Position numbers and translations under genes: made by a program. Positions 45,881 to 58,800 of a stretch of DNA of 64,000 nucleotides are shown one piece after another (position 1 is the stretch's first letter; the number at the start of each line of letters is the position of its first letter). The stretch is from the NCBI RefSeq assembly GCF_910592395.1, contig NC_088312.1, forward strand, positions 5,270,001 to 5,334,000, given 5' to 3'. The notes beneath the pieces are model-generated. The model did no database searches. It saw nothing but the letters and a program-made list of their open reading frames with translations, and was not told the DNA's origin. This DNA comes from Lineus longissimus. Its lineage: Eukaryota > Nemertea > Pilidiophora > Heteronemertea > Lineidae.

Positions 45881-48800
45881 TTCTACAGGTTCCTCGTATT
45901 GTATGCCATGTGGACTATCAATCATAGCCATGAACCTCTTAGTCACATCTCATTCCAATGACAAAAGGAAAGAACCGAGTACCGTCCCTACTCTGCCTAT
46001 TCTACGATTTCTTTAACTTACTTTGGAAAGCATCAACTTTTCTACCGAGGCACTTACTGCCAAGGTGACTATCAACAGACACCAAATGCAATTGTAGTTA
46101 TTGTCCTCAATATCGTTAAGCCAGATGTGAGAGATTCCCCATCCCTTTTCTCAATGGACACTTGTGCACCACAGCTATCAGGAATAGATAACTAACAATC
46201 ATCAACAAGGACTTAATTTCCTACATGTTATGCATGGCAATACTACACCTCGAATATTAACGTCAATTTCAACAAGGCAAGCACTAGCCTTCGATAAGAG
46301 TTCAAACCACTAACAAGACGCCGCGAATGGCGGTTTATTTACTTGGCAACCGTGCCTCACTCCCACGCAATGTTTAATAACCCTCTTCATGGATGCATAA
46401 CCATAGCCCGGCCACTCCCTGTTACCAATGGATGCAGCTAGATGCATGCTCCTTGCATGTTTCTAATACGTAGCATGCACATGCGCTGTACTCAACTGGC
46501 GTCAAAGTCTTAAACAATAATTTATGCCGAGAAGGCACCGCATCGATTTTGTATGTTGTCATTGCCAGCGCATGTTGTCATCCCAAGTACACACAGAACC
46601 TTCACAGCACAGTACTTGCCTCTTTCTCCATTGCTTTTGCTGCAGCATAAAAGGATACCCATCCCCCCTTCGAAGAATGGAACATCTCCACCCACGCATG
46701 GTGAAGGATGCTGTGGTCTTGTAATGCTACTCCATCAAGGCTGCCGATACCATTGAGATAGGTGTGAAAGGCATGCGTATTGCAACCTTGCCTGCATGCA
46801 GTGGCAGTTGGTATGCAGGGTAACTAAGAAACCATAAACCATCTATGAACACGAGGTCAGGAACACTTTAGAAGAAGCTCCATTCACAAAAGTACAAATG
46901 ATTAGATGAGCTGGGTTTAATGCTTCTGTGCAGTGACTATCTGTTTACACAAAATCAATGGCGCTATCGATTGGGTGATAAATAATCATTGGTGTCCTTG
47001 AGATGTCCTATGTGAAGGTGGTGGAGAAGAGAGTGTTGCGTTATTTTATAGCATTGGAATACCTCGTAAAGATAATGTATCCGGCAGGGTGTGCCCATTT
47101 ACAATGGCCGCGGTTTTCTACTTTTAGAGGGGCTGTAGCTGAGAGTAATATGAGAGCAATTTATATACTGGTCATTAATGCAGGTCGGGAGTGGTTTTAC
47201 ACGTGTTGCTTTCTAAGCCTTCGATGGGGATGATGAGGTCGAACCTTCGAACATTAAAGCAACTTAATGCACTTGCTATTCTACGGGCATTCATGCAATC
47301 GAAGAGATGAGGAAAAAGATTCCCTGTTTCCTTGAGCTAGGCGGGACTCTCAAATCTTGAAAGATGTTCCAATCAACAAGAGTCAATTTGGACGATGCAT
47401 AATCGAGTCACTAAACGTCATGAAGGCACGATGCAGACATATCTCTTTGAAATAAGCCATTTTTTGTTATGACACCATTCGGTCATTGAAATTGGCAAGT
47501 AAATGCACTGTTTTTGATGCTCTCCTTCGATGAAGCCAAAGCATTGCTCGAGAACATCGGCTTAAAAGAAGCAGAAGCTTTACCCATGAAAGTCAATGAA
47601 AGTCAATTACTAGCCAGCTCAAGCTCAAGCTTTCTAATATGAATTTCCCCTTTACGAAGAATCATTCCCACCAGAGAAGTTTCCCTTTAAATACGCAGAA
47701 GTATTCCCTTGATTGCTGAGAACGAACATGCATCAAGGCTGCGAGTTCATTACAGCTGCAGTTACCGCAAAGCCTCTGATGACCTTGAACCCGTTGCTAA
47801 GGAGGGATTGTGCTTGGATTCCAAACGATACAGGGCAGCGGAAGATCGAAGTGTTTTTGCAGCATTGGTTCTCTAGAATATGGAATGTTTAAAGGATGGT
47901 TGCAGGAAATTTCAAAACGGATATGCATAAGGGGAAGGGTTGGCCCAAATCCCAATGGTGTATCTAGTACTGAGATGCAATTGTTAATTACAAGACATCT
48001 TTTTTTGGGCCTACTGAATTGAACAGCTTGTTATGGAATTGCTTAGAAATGAGGAAGGAAGGAATTTGTAGTTAATCGACATCACCATCAAGATGGCTTC
48101 TATGTTTGAATACTTAAGTTCTTTTCGTAACTGACGGTTGCTTGTGGTTCAGGCAGCGCATCGGTTTTTTGGAGATGACTCGTCAAAGAACTTCAAAATG
48201 AAAGGCGTTGATAGTTAGAATGGACACAGCTCCTATTGAAAAAAAGTTGGCTTGATCTTTGTCATTTGAATTTGTAATGACATCGTCACTCACTTATGAT
48301 GACTTCTTAGGTACCTTGAAGGAAGGAGACACCATTTGAACCTGACAATGGCGACCGAGACTGAGCCTTGATAGTTATCGTCAACGTTCGAACCTACATG
48401 TACCAACTTTCTGCATATAAAGTTAGTGCAAGAGGTATAATTAGTACCGAATGATGCTGTTTGTGACATCGGGTATTCGCCTTGGTAATTCAGCAATCTC
48501 CTTGCTAGGTCCTAACAGAACAAAGCCTGCAGGACACTATTGATAACGTCAGTATTCATCCAGCAACCAAAAATCTCACAATAAAGCTATCGGTTTGCAA
48601 CGGAAACTTGTTGAAGGTGCATTCACTGCCAATGATGAGCACACAAAACACTGCCTGATGTCCCAATTCCAACCGAAACATAGCATGGCAGTATGCTGTT
48701 CCTCTTCGCACTGATTATATTTGTCTTTGCTGGGTATCAAGTGTAGCCTTGTTACTATCTATGATAGCTTGATACTATCTATGAATTATGGTCTTGCCAA

Positions 48801-50039
48801 GAATAGCCGACATTGCGAGTACTAGTGATTCGGGGGTTGCAGCATAACATAGTTCAATGTCCTTTTTTGTGACATCAAAAACAAGATTAAAGCAAATGCT
48901 CTTAGATGAACGTGAAAGGACAGCTAGCATTGCACAAAATGTATGTTTGATACTGTCGAGTGAAATGTAGCATGCATTACTCGTCGCTGACATCGCCTGT
49001 TAATCAGAACTGGTAGATTGCAAGGCGCGTAAAGCAGCAAATAGCGAACGCCGTGCTAGCAAGAAGTCACCATCATGCATCATGGTAGCCTTGACAGGCC
49101 TCCAGTATATTATCGGATTACTGGTGTGCGATCACCAAGGACAGCGTTCATCCAGCAAGAGGTGGTTAGTGTCTTCGGAATGAGGTTCATGTTTTTGAAA
49201 CATGCTGGCTTAGGTCAGGTGCCTGGTTTGGTTGCAGACGAAGTGCGTTGTGCAACTCGTTTTCATATTATTTCGTCACTCACTGATGTTATTATGTAAA
49301 AATGGATAAAAGGTTTACAAATTTGCCTCTAAAATCAGCCGAGGCACAAACATCTTCTGACAGGCAAATCTTCATCACTCATCAAATCAAAATACATGGC
49401 AAATGACTTCCATCATTTGTAACTTGATTCTAGAGTTAGTACGTTTTGTTATAACAGAAACATATACCCTATATACCCTATGTATATCGGAAGAAAATGA
49501 TGTGTCGAGGAAGAAATTCGTTAAACAACCTTTGGTACGGTCGTACGTGAATCAATAAAACATGACAAACCTTTGACCAAATTTATCATCAACTAGGTTT
49601 GACAGTGCTAACAGGAATTGCAAACCTATCACCGGTCCTCTTCACGGAAGGTGATTATTTTATAGAGTGAAAATTATTTCATATGATGAAGTAGAGGCTG
49701 TTTCATCTGCAAAAATCATTATTAAAAAGTTGCCAAGTTTTGCTGCCGCGATTCTGCACTCTCCAACACCACTCGAAAGGGAAGCATTTTACATATCAGA
49801 AACAGAACCCAAGTACAAAGCGCTTTACCATGCACGTATGTGTGATGGTGGATGTACTGTTGCAAGTGTCATCCACTCGAATTTCGCAAGTGATATTGCT
49901 TTTAATTAGCTTCATCATCGTGGTCGTTTATTACTGATGATAGAATTAATGGAGAGAGATACAGTATACCAGCATTGATGCGCAGTGCTTTTGGTAAAAA
50001 ATGTCATGGAACACAGAACTCGTCACCAATCGGTTGTCT
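45881..50039. other. Intergenic, no gene recognised
   Basis: Many overlapping short frames but none with motifs or splice context. Small direct duplications occur (for example ACTATCTATGA twice near 48760), consistent with slowly decaying non-coding DNA. Confidence 0.35.
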
Positions 50040-50760
50040 ATTTCAGTATTACGAAATCCCTGAAATCCATTATTTGGATGTCAACTGTAATCACTTCTAG
50101 GAATTATTCTTTGGTTGTCAATTGCAACTGTGCTCACTACTGAAAAATCATTCTAAGGTTGTCAACTTTGGATATATTCACTACTGAATACCATGATTTG
50201 GATGTCAATTCCAATTGTATTCAGTTCACTCTAAAGATCATCTTGGGTAGTCAATTTCGACTGTATTCACTTCTGAAAATTATTCTTTGGTTGTCTGTAT
50301 CAACTAGTGTACTCACTACTGAAAGTCACTATTTGGTATTCATAAACTGCATTAACTTCAATAAATCATTATTTCGGTGTTAGTTTCATCTGTATTATTC
50401 ACTATTTAATAATTCTTTGGTTGTCCATTTCAACTGTATTCACTACGGAAAATCACTCTTTTTTGCCACTTTTAACATAAATACTGATTAACAACGGTAA
50501 TTCATTATTCGTTATTTAATTCGCTAATGAAAATCTTTCTCGTAGAGTTAACTGCAACTATATTCACTACTAAAAATAATTTTCGACTCTCAATTGCAAT
50601 TTCAAAAGTGTTCCCAAATGAAAATTATTCTTTGATTGATAATTGCGTATGTATTCACTACTAAAAAATCGTTCTTTAGCAGTCTGAATTTCAACTGTAT
50701 TTACAACATAAAAATATTTTTTTGAAGTCAATATTATTGACTGTACTGACTACTTAAGTT
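50040..50760. repeat. Decayed AT-rich tandem array, ~45-60-bp unit
   Basis: The phrases TTCTTTGGTTGTC, CAACTGTATTCACTACTGAAAA and close variants recur about a dozen times at intervals of roughly 45-60 bp. Copies differ by many substitutions and indels, so the array is old. No coding frame is maintained. Confidence 0.75.
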
Positions 50761-53328
50761 CTTGACTTTATCGCTGATTACATAACACGTAACGTTCAAC
50801 ACTGTAAACATTGGCTGCATTAGTTGTACATTGTCAGCCTAAATCAAGATTTGACTGTACCCGTACGATGCAATTCAAATACAATAAAATTCATACGCGT
50901 GGTGGGGAGATCGAGTGTCTTTCCCAAACACGTGGTACATCCGGATTTCATTTCTCCTTTTTTACGTGACTGACAACGCCACGCCAATCACTCTATTGAA
51001 TACGATGGTTTGGGGGTATTGAATAGATTTTTGTAAAAAGTGATAATTTCTTTTAGGTTTTTTGGCATCACATACCATGTGACTTCACACAATCAGTGTC
51101 TGCTGTCAGTGGTTGATGCTGACAATGGTAATCAACAGACTCGCGCAAAACCTTAATGTTCCGACCTACCCGATGATTAGTCGGCTGGTTACGACTACAG
51201 TAATTAGTATCGGGTTCTTTTGCTGGGTAAGTTAATGAGAATATTCAGGATGCTTATTTGCAACAGACCCTTACTCATATTGATAACGCATTACTTACTG
51301 CAATTTTGGAAAAGCTTTGATATAATTTCAACTGTCGCCATAACCAACATGTCGAGAACAAAGCCTATACTTGTCCTTTCCTCCAGAAGCAAGGCAAGTT
51401 TCAAAAGTCATTACATTCATATCGTATTTTTATAAAATTTGTACTGGCAAATATTCAGGTCCTTAAAGGAAAAGGTTTGATGCACATATAGCCTTGGTAC
51501 TTAATATTTCGATGATTTATACTATGTACTGCAAGCGAAGTCAAAATCATGCATTGGGCAAAACGGTTGGATTTCCGGTCAATGTGTCTTGTAGTTTGTG
51601 TTTTGGGAAAGACCCCATTGCAAGCATCATTGAAATTGAACAAAACGAAACTCCTACTGAAACTCCTACTACTTTCCCTTTTGTTCTGCTGATGACAATT
51701 TCGAATATCATTCAACTAATTGCACAGCGTAGGTTTCTCATTTGACCGAAACTTACGATGATTCTATCGGTTCGGCCAGTGGTGATCTCCAGATTGTGCA
51801 ATACCCCTTATTACTAATAAAAAACTGTTCAGACAAGTTGGGGAGACGCGACACCGGTTGGAGTATGCAGACATGAATCACGCCAAGTGATGCCACATCA
51901 TGGTTGAAAGCAACCGCAATCTACCTCTCTCGAACTTTCTGTGATTAATTCATAATCTTTATACCTTGAGGATAAATTACTGCAAAAGTGTTTTTGTGAT
52001 AATTTTGAACCGCAATTCAGGATACGGAGGGCCTGTGTGACGTTTCTGTGTGATTAAGTATTTCGGATGGATATAGTCTGCAATTTGTGAGGATTAGTCA
52101 GACACCGTGCCTTGGACAAAGGAATTTGGAAACAATAACGAAAAAATGACATGACAGTTAGAAGGCCTGTTTGTTTCTGAAACACCGAAACTGCGCAGAT
52201 GATACTCTGCTCTTGGTACTCACGTAAAGAAATCTACAAGGACCCTGTCGATACGTCTAGACACAACGCAGTCTGGCTTTGCACGAAGCCACGGAAACGC
52301 ATCCCAGACAGCGCAATTTAAAACTGACGATTCACAGAAACGATTAAACTAAAGAGGAAGTCCCAACAATGTGAAACAGAGGGGCTAAAATGCCATTCCT
52401 TGAGCACAAGGTCCAAAAAAGTGAAGCACCGCCCCTTTTTCAACGAGACTGCCAGACAAGGAAACGTTGTATGCAGATTATGCTTCCCAGGTTCCAAATA
52501 TGTAAGTAAACCATGTATCATGGTCGTTCTATCAGACAGGATATGTTAATGTTCCAGGGATGCCCAACAAATATCCCCTAAACCTCAATTTTGATTACTC
52601 TGCCGCCCAAGATAGAATCAAGGCAAAATGAAATCAACTTATTGAACTGACAGAGGGTGCAAAGAGATTACACATGTTCTAATATCGGGACAACCAAACT
52701 GTCATTAATTATGTTAAGTCACCGAAATAAATATATTCATAAGTTTCGCGAATCCAGGGTAGTCGAACAAACATGCATGCCTTATATAGACAACACAAGC
52801 ATTGCAAAATGATAAACGGGACTACTTGTTAGAAACTAAAGTTGGAAAACCATTTCCTAACACTGAGGAATCCTGCAGACCGAGTTAGCACACGCATCCC
52901 TGGGAATCCAAGCCTGGGAACCAATGAAGAGTTTTTTCTGTCTGGGAAAACCAGACAGTCTGAAGCAACACTGACTATAAACCGATTGCATCCGTAAAAT
53001 ACAGAAATTTGAATCATGAACACATTGCACCAGTGCCCGGGCCAAGTTTGTCCATTCAAGAGGCAGTCCTTTGCAATTTTCGGCAAGAAAAACGGATTCC
53101 TTTGCTACAATCCTTCATGCATCGCCAAGGAAAGCACCGTTACCGCGTCTCTAGAAATCGATTTGTAGCGGGCTCTCCACATCTCATTACGGATCCAGTG
53201 CACGCTGTATCACACGGCGTGGATGAGTCGTAGCGATCCCCGGGACCCGGAAGCTGCCTGTCCTACTGCACGCATGCGCGGGCGAGCACAGAATGTGCAG
53301 CTTGCGCTTGATTGTAATAGGCATTCCA
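50761..53328. other. Intergenic, no gene recognised
   Basis: AT-rich with unsupported short frames only. Confidence 0.35.
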
Positions 53329-53440
53329 ATATACAGGGTGCATCCGATAGTTTAACGCGTTGTCTTAAAATCAAAATGTTTCGACAGTCGCGTTTACAAT
53401 AAAGGATCGGGTCAAAATGACCCTCAGTACTTCGCATGTG
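53329..53440 (-). mobile_element. Possible 3' end of a mariner-like DNA transposon
   Basis: Read on the minus strand, a short frame containing EGHFDPIL is followed about 75 bp later by GTTAAACTATCGG and a terminal CACCCTGTATA. A GGHFE-type transposase C-terminus followed by an inverted repeat ending CCCTGTATA is a common arrangement in mariner/IS630-type elements. The opposite terminal repeat and the transposase body were not found, so this is at best a truncated relic. Confidence 0.3.
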
Positions 53441-55320
53441 AAGCTGTTCGGTAGTTAAAAAGATTTATGAAACAGGTCGATTGAGTCGACGGGCAACCAA
53501 TCGACGAAGGGTTTGCGGGGCGTTTAGACTTACTGAAAAAAAATCGAACCGATTTCACCGAACGCGAATCGACCCAAGTTCTGCCACATTGCAGGTTCGC
53601 CATCAAGGATTGACATAGATAAAAATAAATTGACACTTTCGTCTAGAATGTGCTCTGGTAAACAACTCGTTATTTCAGAAAGTCAGCTAATTTCCACGCT
53701 ATTGAATATGGTTAATTTGAAGAAGACTGTGCTAATTTTTGTACCTTCGAGGTCAGAAAAAGCGTTATTTTGAACCCCGAGAAGTTTCATGTTTACATTT
53801 TATGTTCTTGATCTTCATGTTCGGGGTAACCAGACGTCCCTGTGGGAAGTGGTTGCGCGTTAGGGGGTAGGATTGCTTTGAGAGTCGATTGACATTGGTT
53901 TCTTTGGTGAGGAAAAAAACATACAGAACGTGTAGTAGAACCATAGAACGGCGTAATTATCATGGTAGATAGACGTATTTTATCGTACTGAAACATCCAC
54001 CTCAAAACCACAGTTTTTGATTTGCGTTATGAGCCAAGAAGTTCCCTCAGTTTGAATGGTTGACGATTTCCGGGAAACGGTTTGATTTTGGACATGTCTC
54101 CGAAGAAAGAGACATGGTAACTCGGCATGATTTTACCAGCATATATATATTTATGTGGACTTTTGTAAAATTCATCGCGGTAAGTTGTTACCGACAGATT
54201 TCTCCCAAATTCTTCAATGACCATCATCAATAAAGAACATTTGCCAATTCAATGTATTTCGTCGTTCTGAACTCTTCAGGAGGGCTACGAAGTCTCAGTG
54301 CCAGCGGTTGGTGATCTACCAAGATAGAGTTCGATTTATAACCTACTTCGCAAATGAATGACCGCGATTTTCATTCAGGAAGCACCTTTGGTGCATTCCA
54401 TGCTGTAGAGCTCCATTAGTTTGCTGAAAGATGGCCAATTCTGTTCAAAACATGAGGCCTATGTTGCTTTAACCTCAGGAATTAAGTACAAGAGAATCAG
54501 TTCTCAAACATGGACTACAAATATGCTAACTTAAGCTAATAATACCTCGGCAAACCTTGTACTGCTGTAGTATTTTTATTTTTAGACAAGGCCACACATG
54601 ATCGCTGAAACTTTCAGAAGCCAGCATTTCCCGTAAAGTTTTCTTAAACGCAATTTGGCCTGCTACGCGGATCGCTCCGCAAAATCATTTTGGAACCCGA
54701 GATCTTTACCGAAAGAGTCGTAGGAATTGCCCCAGACCACAGTGTTACATATCATATCGGTCATCAACCGTAAGCCGACTCCCAAACAAGCAAACTATGT
54801 GCCTAAATGTCGTAAGACCAAATCCTTTAAGGTTTTCTGGAAAGCTTCCCCAAGTTTACAGGTATCTTCAAGCAGAGCGTATGACGTTCAAATGAAAGTT
54901 GTAAAGCTACGATAAAGAGCGAGCAAAAGGTTCGCTGTACTATGAAAATGCTCATTCCACGGCTTGAACAGGTACCCTGGCGCCTGGCTGACAACTACAA
55001 CAACACTAAACAACGCCAACGTCAATATCTGCATCATAAATGGTGGTACTGCAAGGTCACGTGATGCTGTTGTTTAAGAATTGGTACACAAACCCGATCA
55101 CTGAATGGTGGGACGAAATGAGTAGATCTCCGACATCCACCATTTTAACTTCTCTCGACCAATCAGCGTGCAGGAAGATTTGCTTATTTCATCCTGCCTC
55201 CTAGTGAGTAGAACGGGTATTGTACTGGTTCCCTTATAGCTTCCCAGGGTAACTATTGTTAACCTAGTGAGTTGATCGTGGAGTCCGGGCTTCCTGCCAC
55301 GAGTCCCCCAAATCCGCTGG
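53441..55320. other. Intergenic; right end may be part of an LTR
   Basis: No gene recognised. If the 173-bp units that follow derive from an LTR element, the 250-300 bp before 55341 could be the rest of that LTR, but I could not define its TG start or a target duplication. Confidence 0.35.
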
Positions 55321-55860
55321 GTTCCCGCCCAGTACGTTACATGGTAGCAGAGCGTAGTTACCATCTTTTGTGATTTTGACGATCTTATCGCTAACTTCAA
55401 GTAGGGGAAGGATCTCAAGGGACAGTCGATCGAACATCAGACCTCTGGGAGACCATGGATATTTTTCCCGTCCAACAGTGACGACTGGGGGCGGTTCCCG
55501 CCCAGTACGTTACATGGTAGCAGAGCGTAGTTACCCTCTTTTGTGTTATTGACGATCTTACTACTTACTTCAAGTAGGGGAAGGATCTCTGGGGACAGTC
55601 GATCGAACATCAGACCTCTGGGAGACCATGGATATTTTTCCCGTCCAACAGTGACGACTGGGGGCGGTTCCCGCCCAGTACGTTACATGGTAGCAGAGCG
55701 TAGTTACCCTCTTTTGTGTTATTGACGATCTTACTACTAACTTCAAGTAGGGGAAGGATCTCTGGGGACAGTCGATCGAACATCAGACCTCTGGGAGGCC
55801 GTGGATATTTTCCCTCTCAGACAGTGACGACTGGGGGCGGTTCCCGCCAAGTACATTACA
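55321..55860 (+). mobile_element. Tandem LTR-end/PBS/leader units of an LTR retroelement (3 x 173 bp)
   Basis: Units start at 55321, 55494 and 55667 (exact 173-bp period), with a truncated fourth from 55840. Each has GTTCCCGCCCAGTACGTTACA, an LTR-like end finishing in CA, then immediately TGGTAGCAGAGCGTAGTT at 55342, 55515 and 55688, then about 130 bp of leader containing GTCGATCGAACATCAG and GACCATGGATATTTTTCCC. The 18-nt string is the reverse complement of an initiator tRNA-Met 3' end ending AACTACGCTCTGCTA plus CCA, so it is a primer-binding site. The fourth unit stops exactly at the LTR-end/PBS junction (ATTACA at 55855-55860). No gag or pol frame was found nearby; the roughly 60-codon frames that cross each unit are by-products of the repeat. 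Confidence 0.7.
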
Positions 55861-58800
55861 GCACCAAACCAGAAAAATCGCGATGTTGCAATCCCTTCTG
55901 AGGCCAATATATCTGATACCTCGGTATGCAATATTTATGATCAGTCAGTCCATACACAAGTGCTTGGGATTTATTTTACTCAGTGTTTCTTTTCATCGAT
56001 GTTGTTGTTGCCTTAAATTCACTTTAGTACCGCCCTTTAGGATGAATGTTATGTGCGTTTTCTGCACCTGCAAGCGTTAACGTGATGTAAATGATCTGTA
56101 AACTTAAACCAGAAGATTTAATTGCATCATTACCTGGTGCTCAATTAGTAAGTTTGTGAAGACCATAACAGGTGCTCCTGAATCCACAACATGGTGGTCT
56201 ATTGGCTTCCCGAGTCTTCAAACGCTTAACGGTGCATTCCGACTATTCTGTACCATACATGTATATAACGTCTTTAGATTTAAGGATATCACTAACACGC
56301 TGGCTAAAATCAGACACTATTGGAGGCCAGTCCTCTTCGCGAAATAGCTTTACTGTGAGCAGAGTGAGAAAAATGTGTTAGATAAGACCCCAACAAAACA
56401 TGATTTCGCGAATGACAACATCGACTAGCGAGCGACTCCAACATGTCTAATACGATTGCACCTGGCTATTGACTGGCAACGGAGACACAATATCAAAGTG
56501 TATTTTCTATCCTTGGCTAACTGAACTTGACTTTGCTTTGAGTATTCTCTTACTTTTTTTTCCTCCTCTCTATCGTCACCCTCTCGGTAACTTCTCGAAT
56601 CATATCCATTCATAATTCTTTGACATGACAGCACATACTATATTACAATACACTGGTCGGCGCATCTTCGCAACAACAGCGGCGACATTTGCTGCCAAGT
56701 TATTGAGGTATTCGATATGTGGCTAATTGCCTTAAATTTCTTGTATCTTTTTTTGGATTGCGAATGGGGATGGTCGTTTATGCCTTGACATTGGAGCTGG
56801 GTTGAAAAACATGTTATTGTCAAAGGTACGGGTGGTGTAGGAGTGTGTTTGTTTTCAAGGAGATGACATACCCGGGGGTTTGTTATCGATTTCCAGTATT
56901 GAACTCTCTGTGACATGTTTGATTACAATTGTTGATGTAGGGGTGAGTGGGTGTATACTCTTTATTAACTGGAAAAATAAAATAGTTTAAACATAAACAA
57001 GTATCAGGAATATACAGGAGCCTCTCACCAAGAGGACATCTAAACGATCGATCCTCTCGTACGCTGATCATGAGTTTTTTCTAGTTATCATAAGCCCAGG
57101 TCTCACGCTAAATCATACTGTCCATAAACGGGAATGCGAGAACTCTACTCAAAATATGTAACCATATCCATCCCAAACATAAAGATTGTGATAGTCATAC
57201 ATGTACATCCATTGCCATATAGTTTGCTATCGTTCCGCATTGAGTGCTTTTTCTATCATGTTAGTCGGTAAAATGGCTAACAAGTGCAGGTAAATCTTTT
57301 CGATTTTATGTTACAGAACGTTCATTGTATTTTTTGGTTGAAAAAACAATATTTGCTAATCAATATGACTAAAATACTCCATTATACAAAAAATCAATCA
57401 CTTCGTCGATCGTACTTGCCTCAAGGCTGGGTTTCTATTAATTGACTTGTCCTTTATCTCAGGGCAAATATAGGGCAGATCAGTCACTGGTGTAGGTGGA
57501 AACATAATATAATATGCAATGTTACTGCCTTTCTGTACTGATATATATGACCTAGTTCTGTTGAAGCGAAATCCTTCGATCGAGTTCGAACTATTTGAGC
57601 AAGCCATTTTAGATGCCTTTGACATAAACAGGTACTCTTCAACAAGTATGCTTATGTACGTTTTCGAGGACTTAATATGTGAAGACAACATTTCGATAAC
57701 ACTACCCCTTCATGCCCTGATTCATGTTTGTTTTGCGCACAAAGCGACTTTATCTAATCATTCCTGTCTTATTAGACCTCATTAGACCGGAGCCTATTCC
57801 TAGTTATTATCAAACTGTTGAACGGGTGTTAAGGTTGGGAAAGCCTCGTGTTTCAGACCTAGTGGAGTAAGAATTGCGTTGCCTTGATCCCAGATGCAGG
57901 GAAGCCCATCCTGAAGGACAGATGTACTTCACTTGCACGCATATCCTACATTATACAGCCCGTTGCATGCGCGTATTTAATCGAATTAACCGCCATCGGC
58001 ATATTAAGGGCTCCAGAAAGCATATTACTATTCTATTGAGGATGGTTGATAATGAAACGCGCAATAAACGCACTCTTCAAGCCAATCCTTGATCCAATGG
58101 AATGGGACTTGGCATTGTAGTCGCTCTCATCGTTGGTTCTGCTTTGAACATTAGTAAGACAGTCTCTGCCTCCAGGGTCGTATACCATCTCAATACTAAT
58201 GTACCTGTTGGTCAGGGTGTGGTAAGACTAACGGTCCCAATTGGCCAGGGATGTTCATGAAGAGAAGGAAGTATTGCCTGAAGCGTGACTTCAGTCGTTT
58301 GTTGATCTGTCAAAATCTCAAAGTTGGAAGATGCCAAAAAAACTAAACATTGGGGAGGAGGTTCGAGATGTTGTTTAGCCTGTTAATATGTGGGTTTTTC
58401 GTGTGAGATAAAGAATCCTATGCCAAGACCACATATCACACGGCCTTCTCCATTTCTTCAATATTAAATGCCGTGATGTTCTTTTTCCTTTTCATCTTTC
58501 AGGTATCCATTGGCTAGTCACCTTCAGACAGAATGTATCAGTTTTTGTAAATTACAGATCAACTGTCAAACTGAACTTGCTATTATGCCAATTGTCTTAT
58601 AAGAGAGAAAGGGTGTTGAGGAAGACGACTTAGCATGTTATCATACTGTGGCTTCAGTTTTGATATAACCCCTTGCTTTATAGTTAAATCCCCTATGTAA
58701 CATACAGCTATCATTGATCCTGCCAATATTGACTATCACCAATAACTCTAAGGAGTAATTTGTATCTATCAGAGGCTTGTCGTGTTTGATTCGGCCAAGC

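Noticed and set aside
55370..55901. Three ~60-codon frames with near-identical products (TSSRGRIS...PLGDHGYF)
   Set aside because: They are by-products of the 173-bp tandem units; each begins and ends within the leader/PBS repeat.
57398..57785. Overlapping sense and antisense frames of 88 and 97 codons
   Set aside because: Mutual overlap, no motifs, and no splice signals to choose between them.
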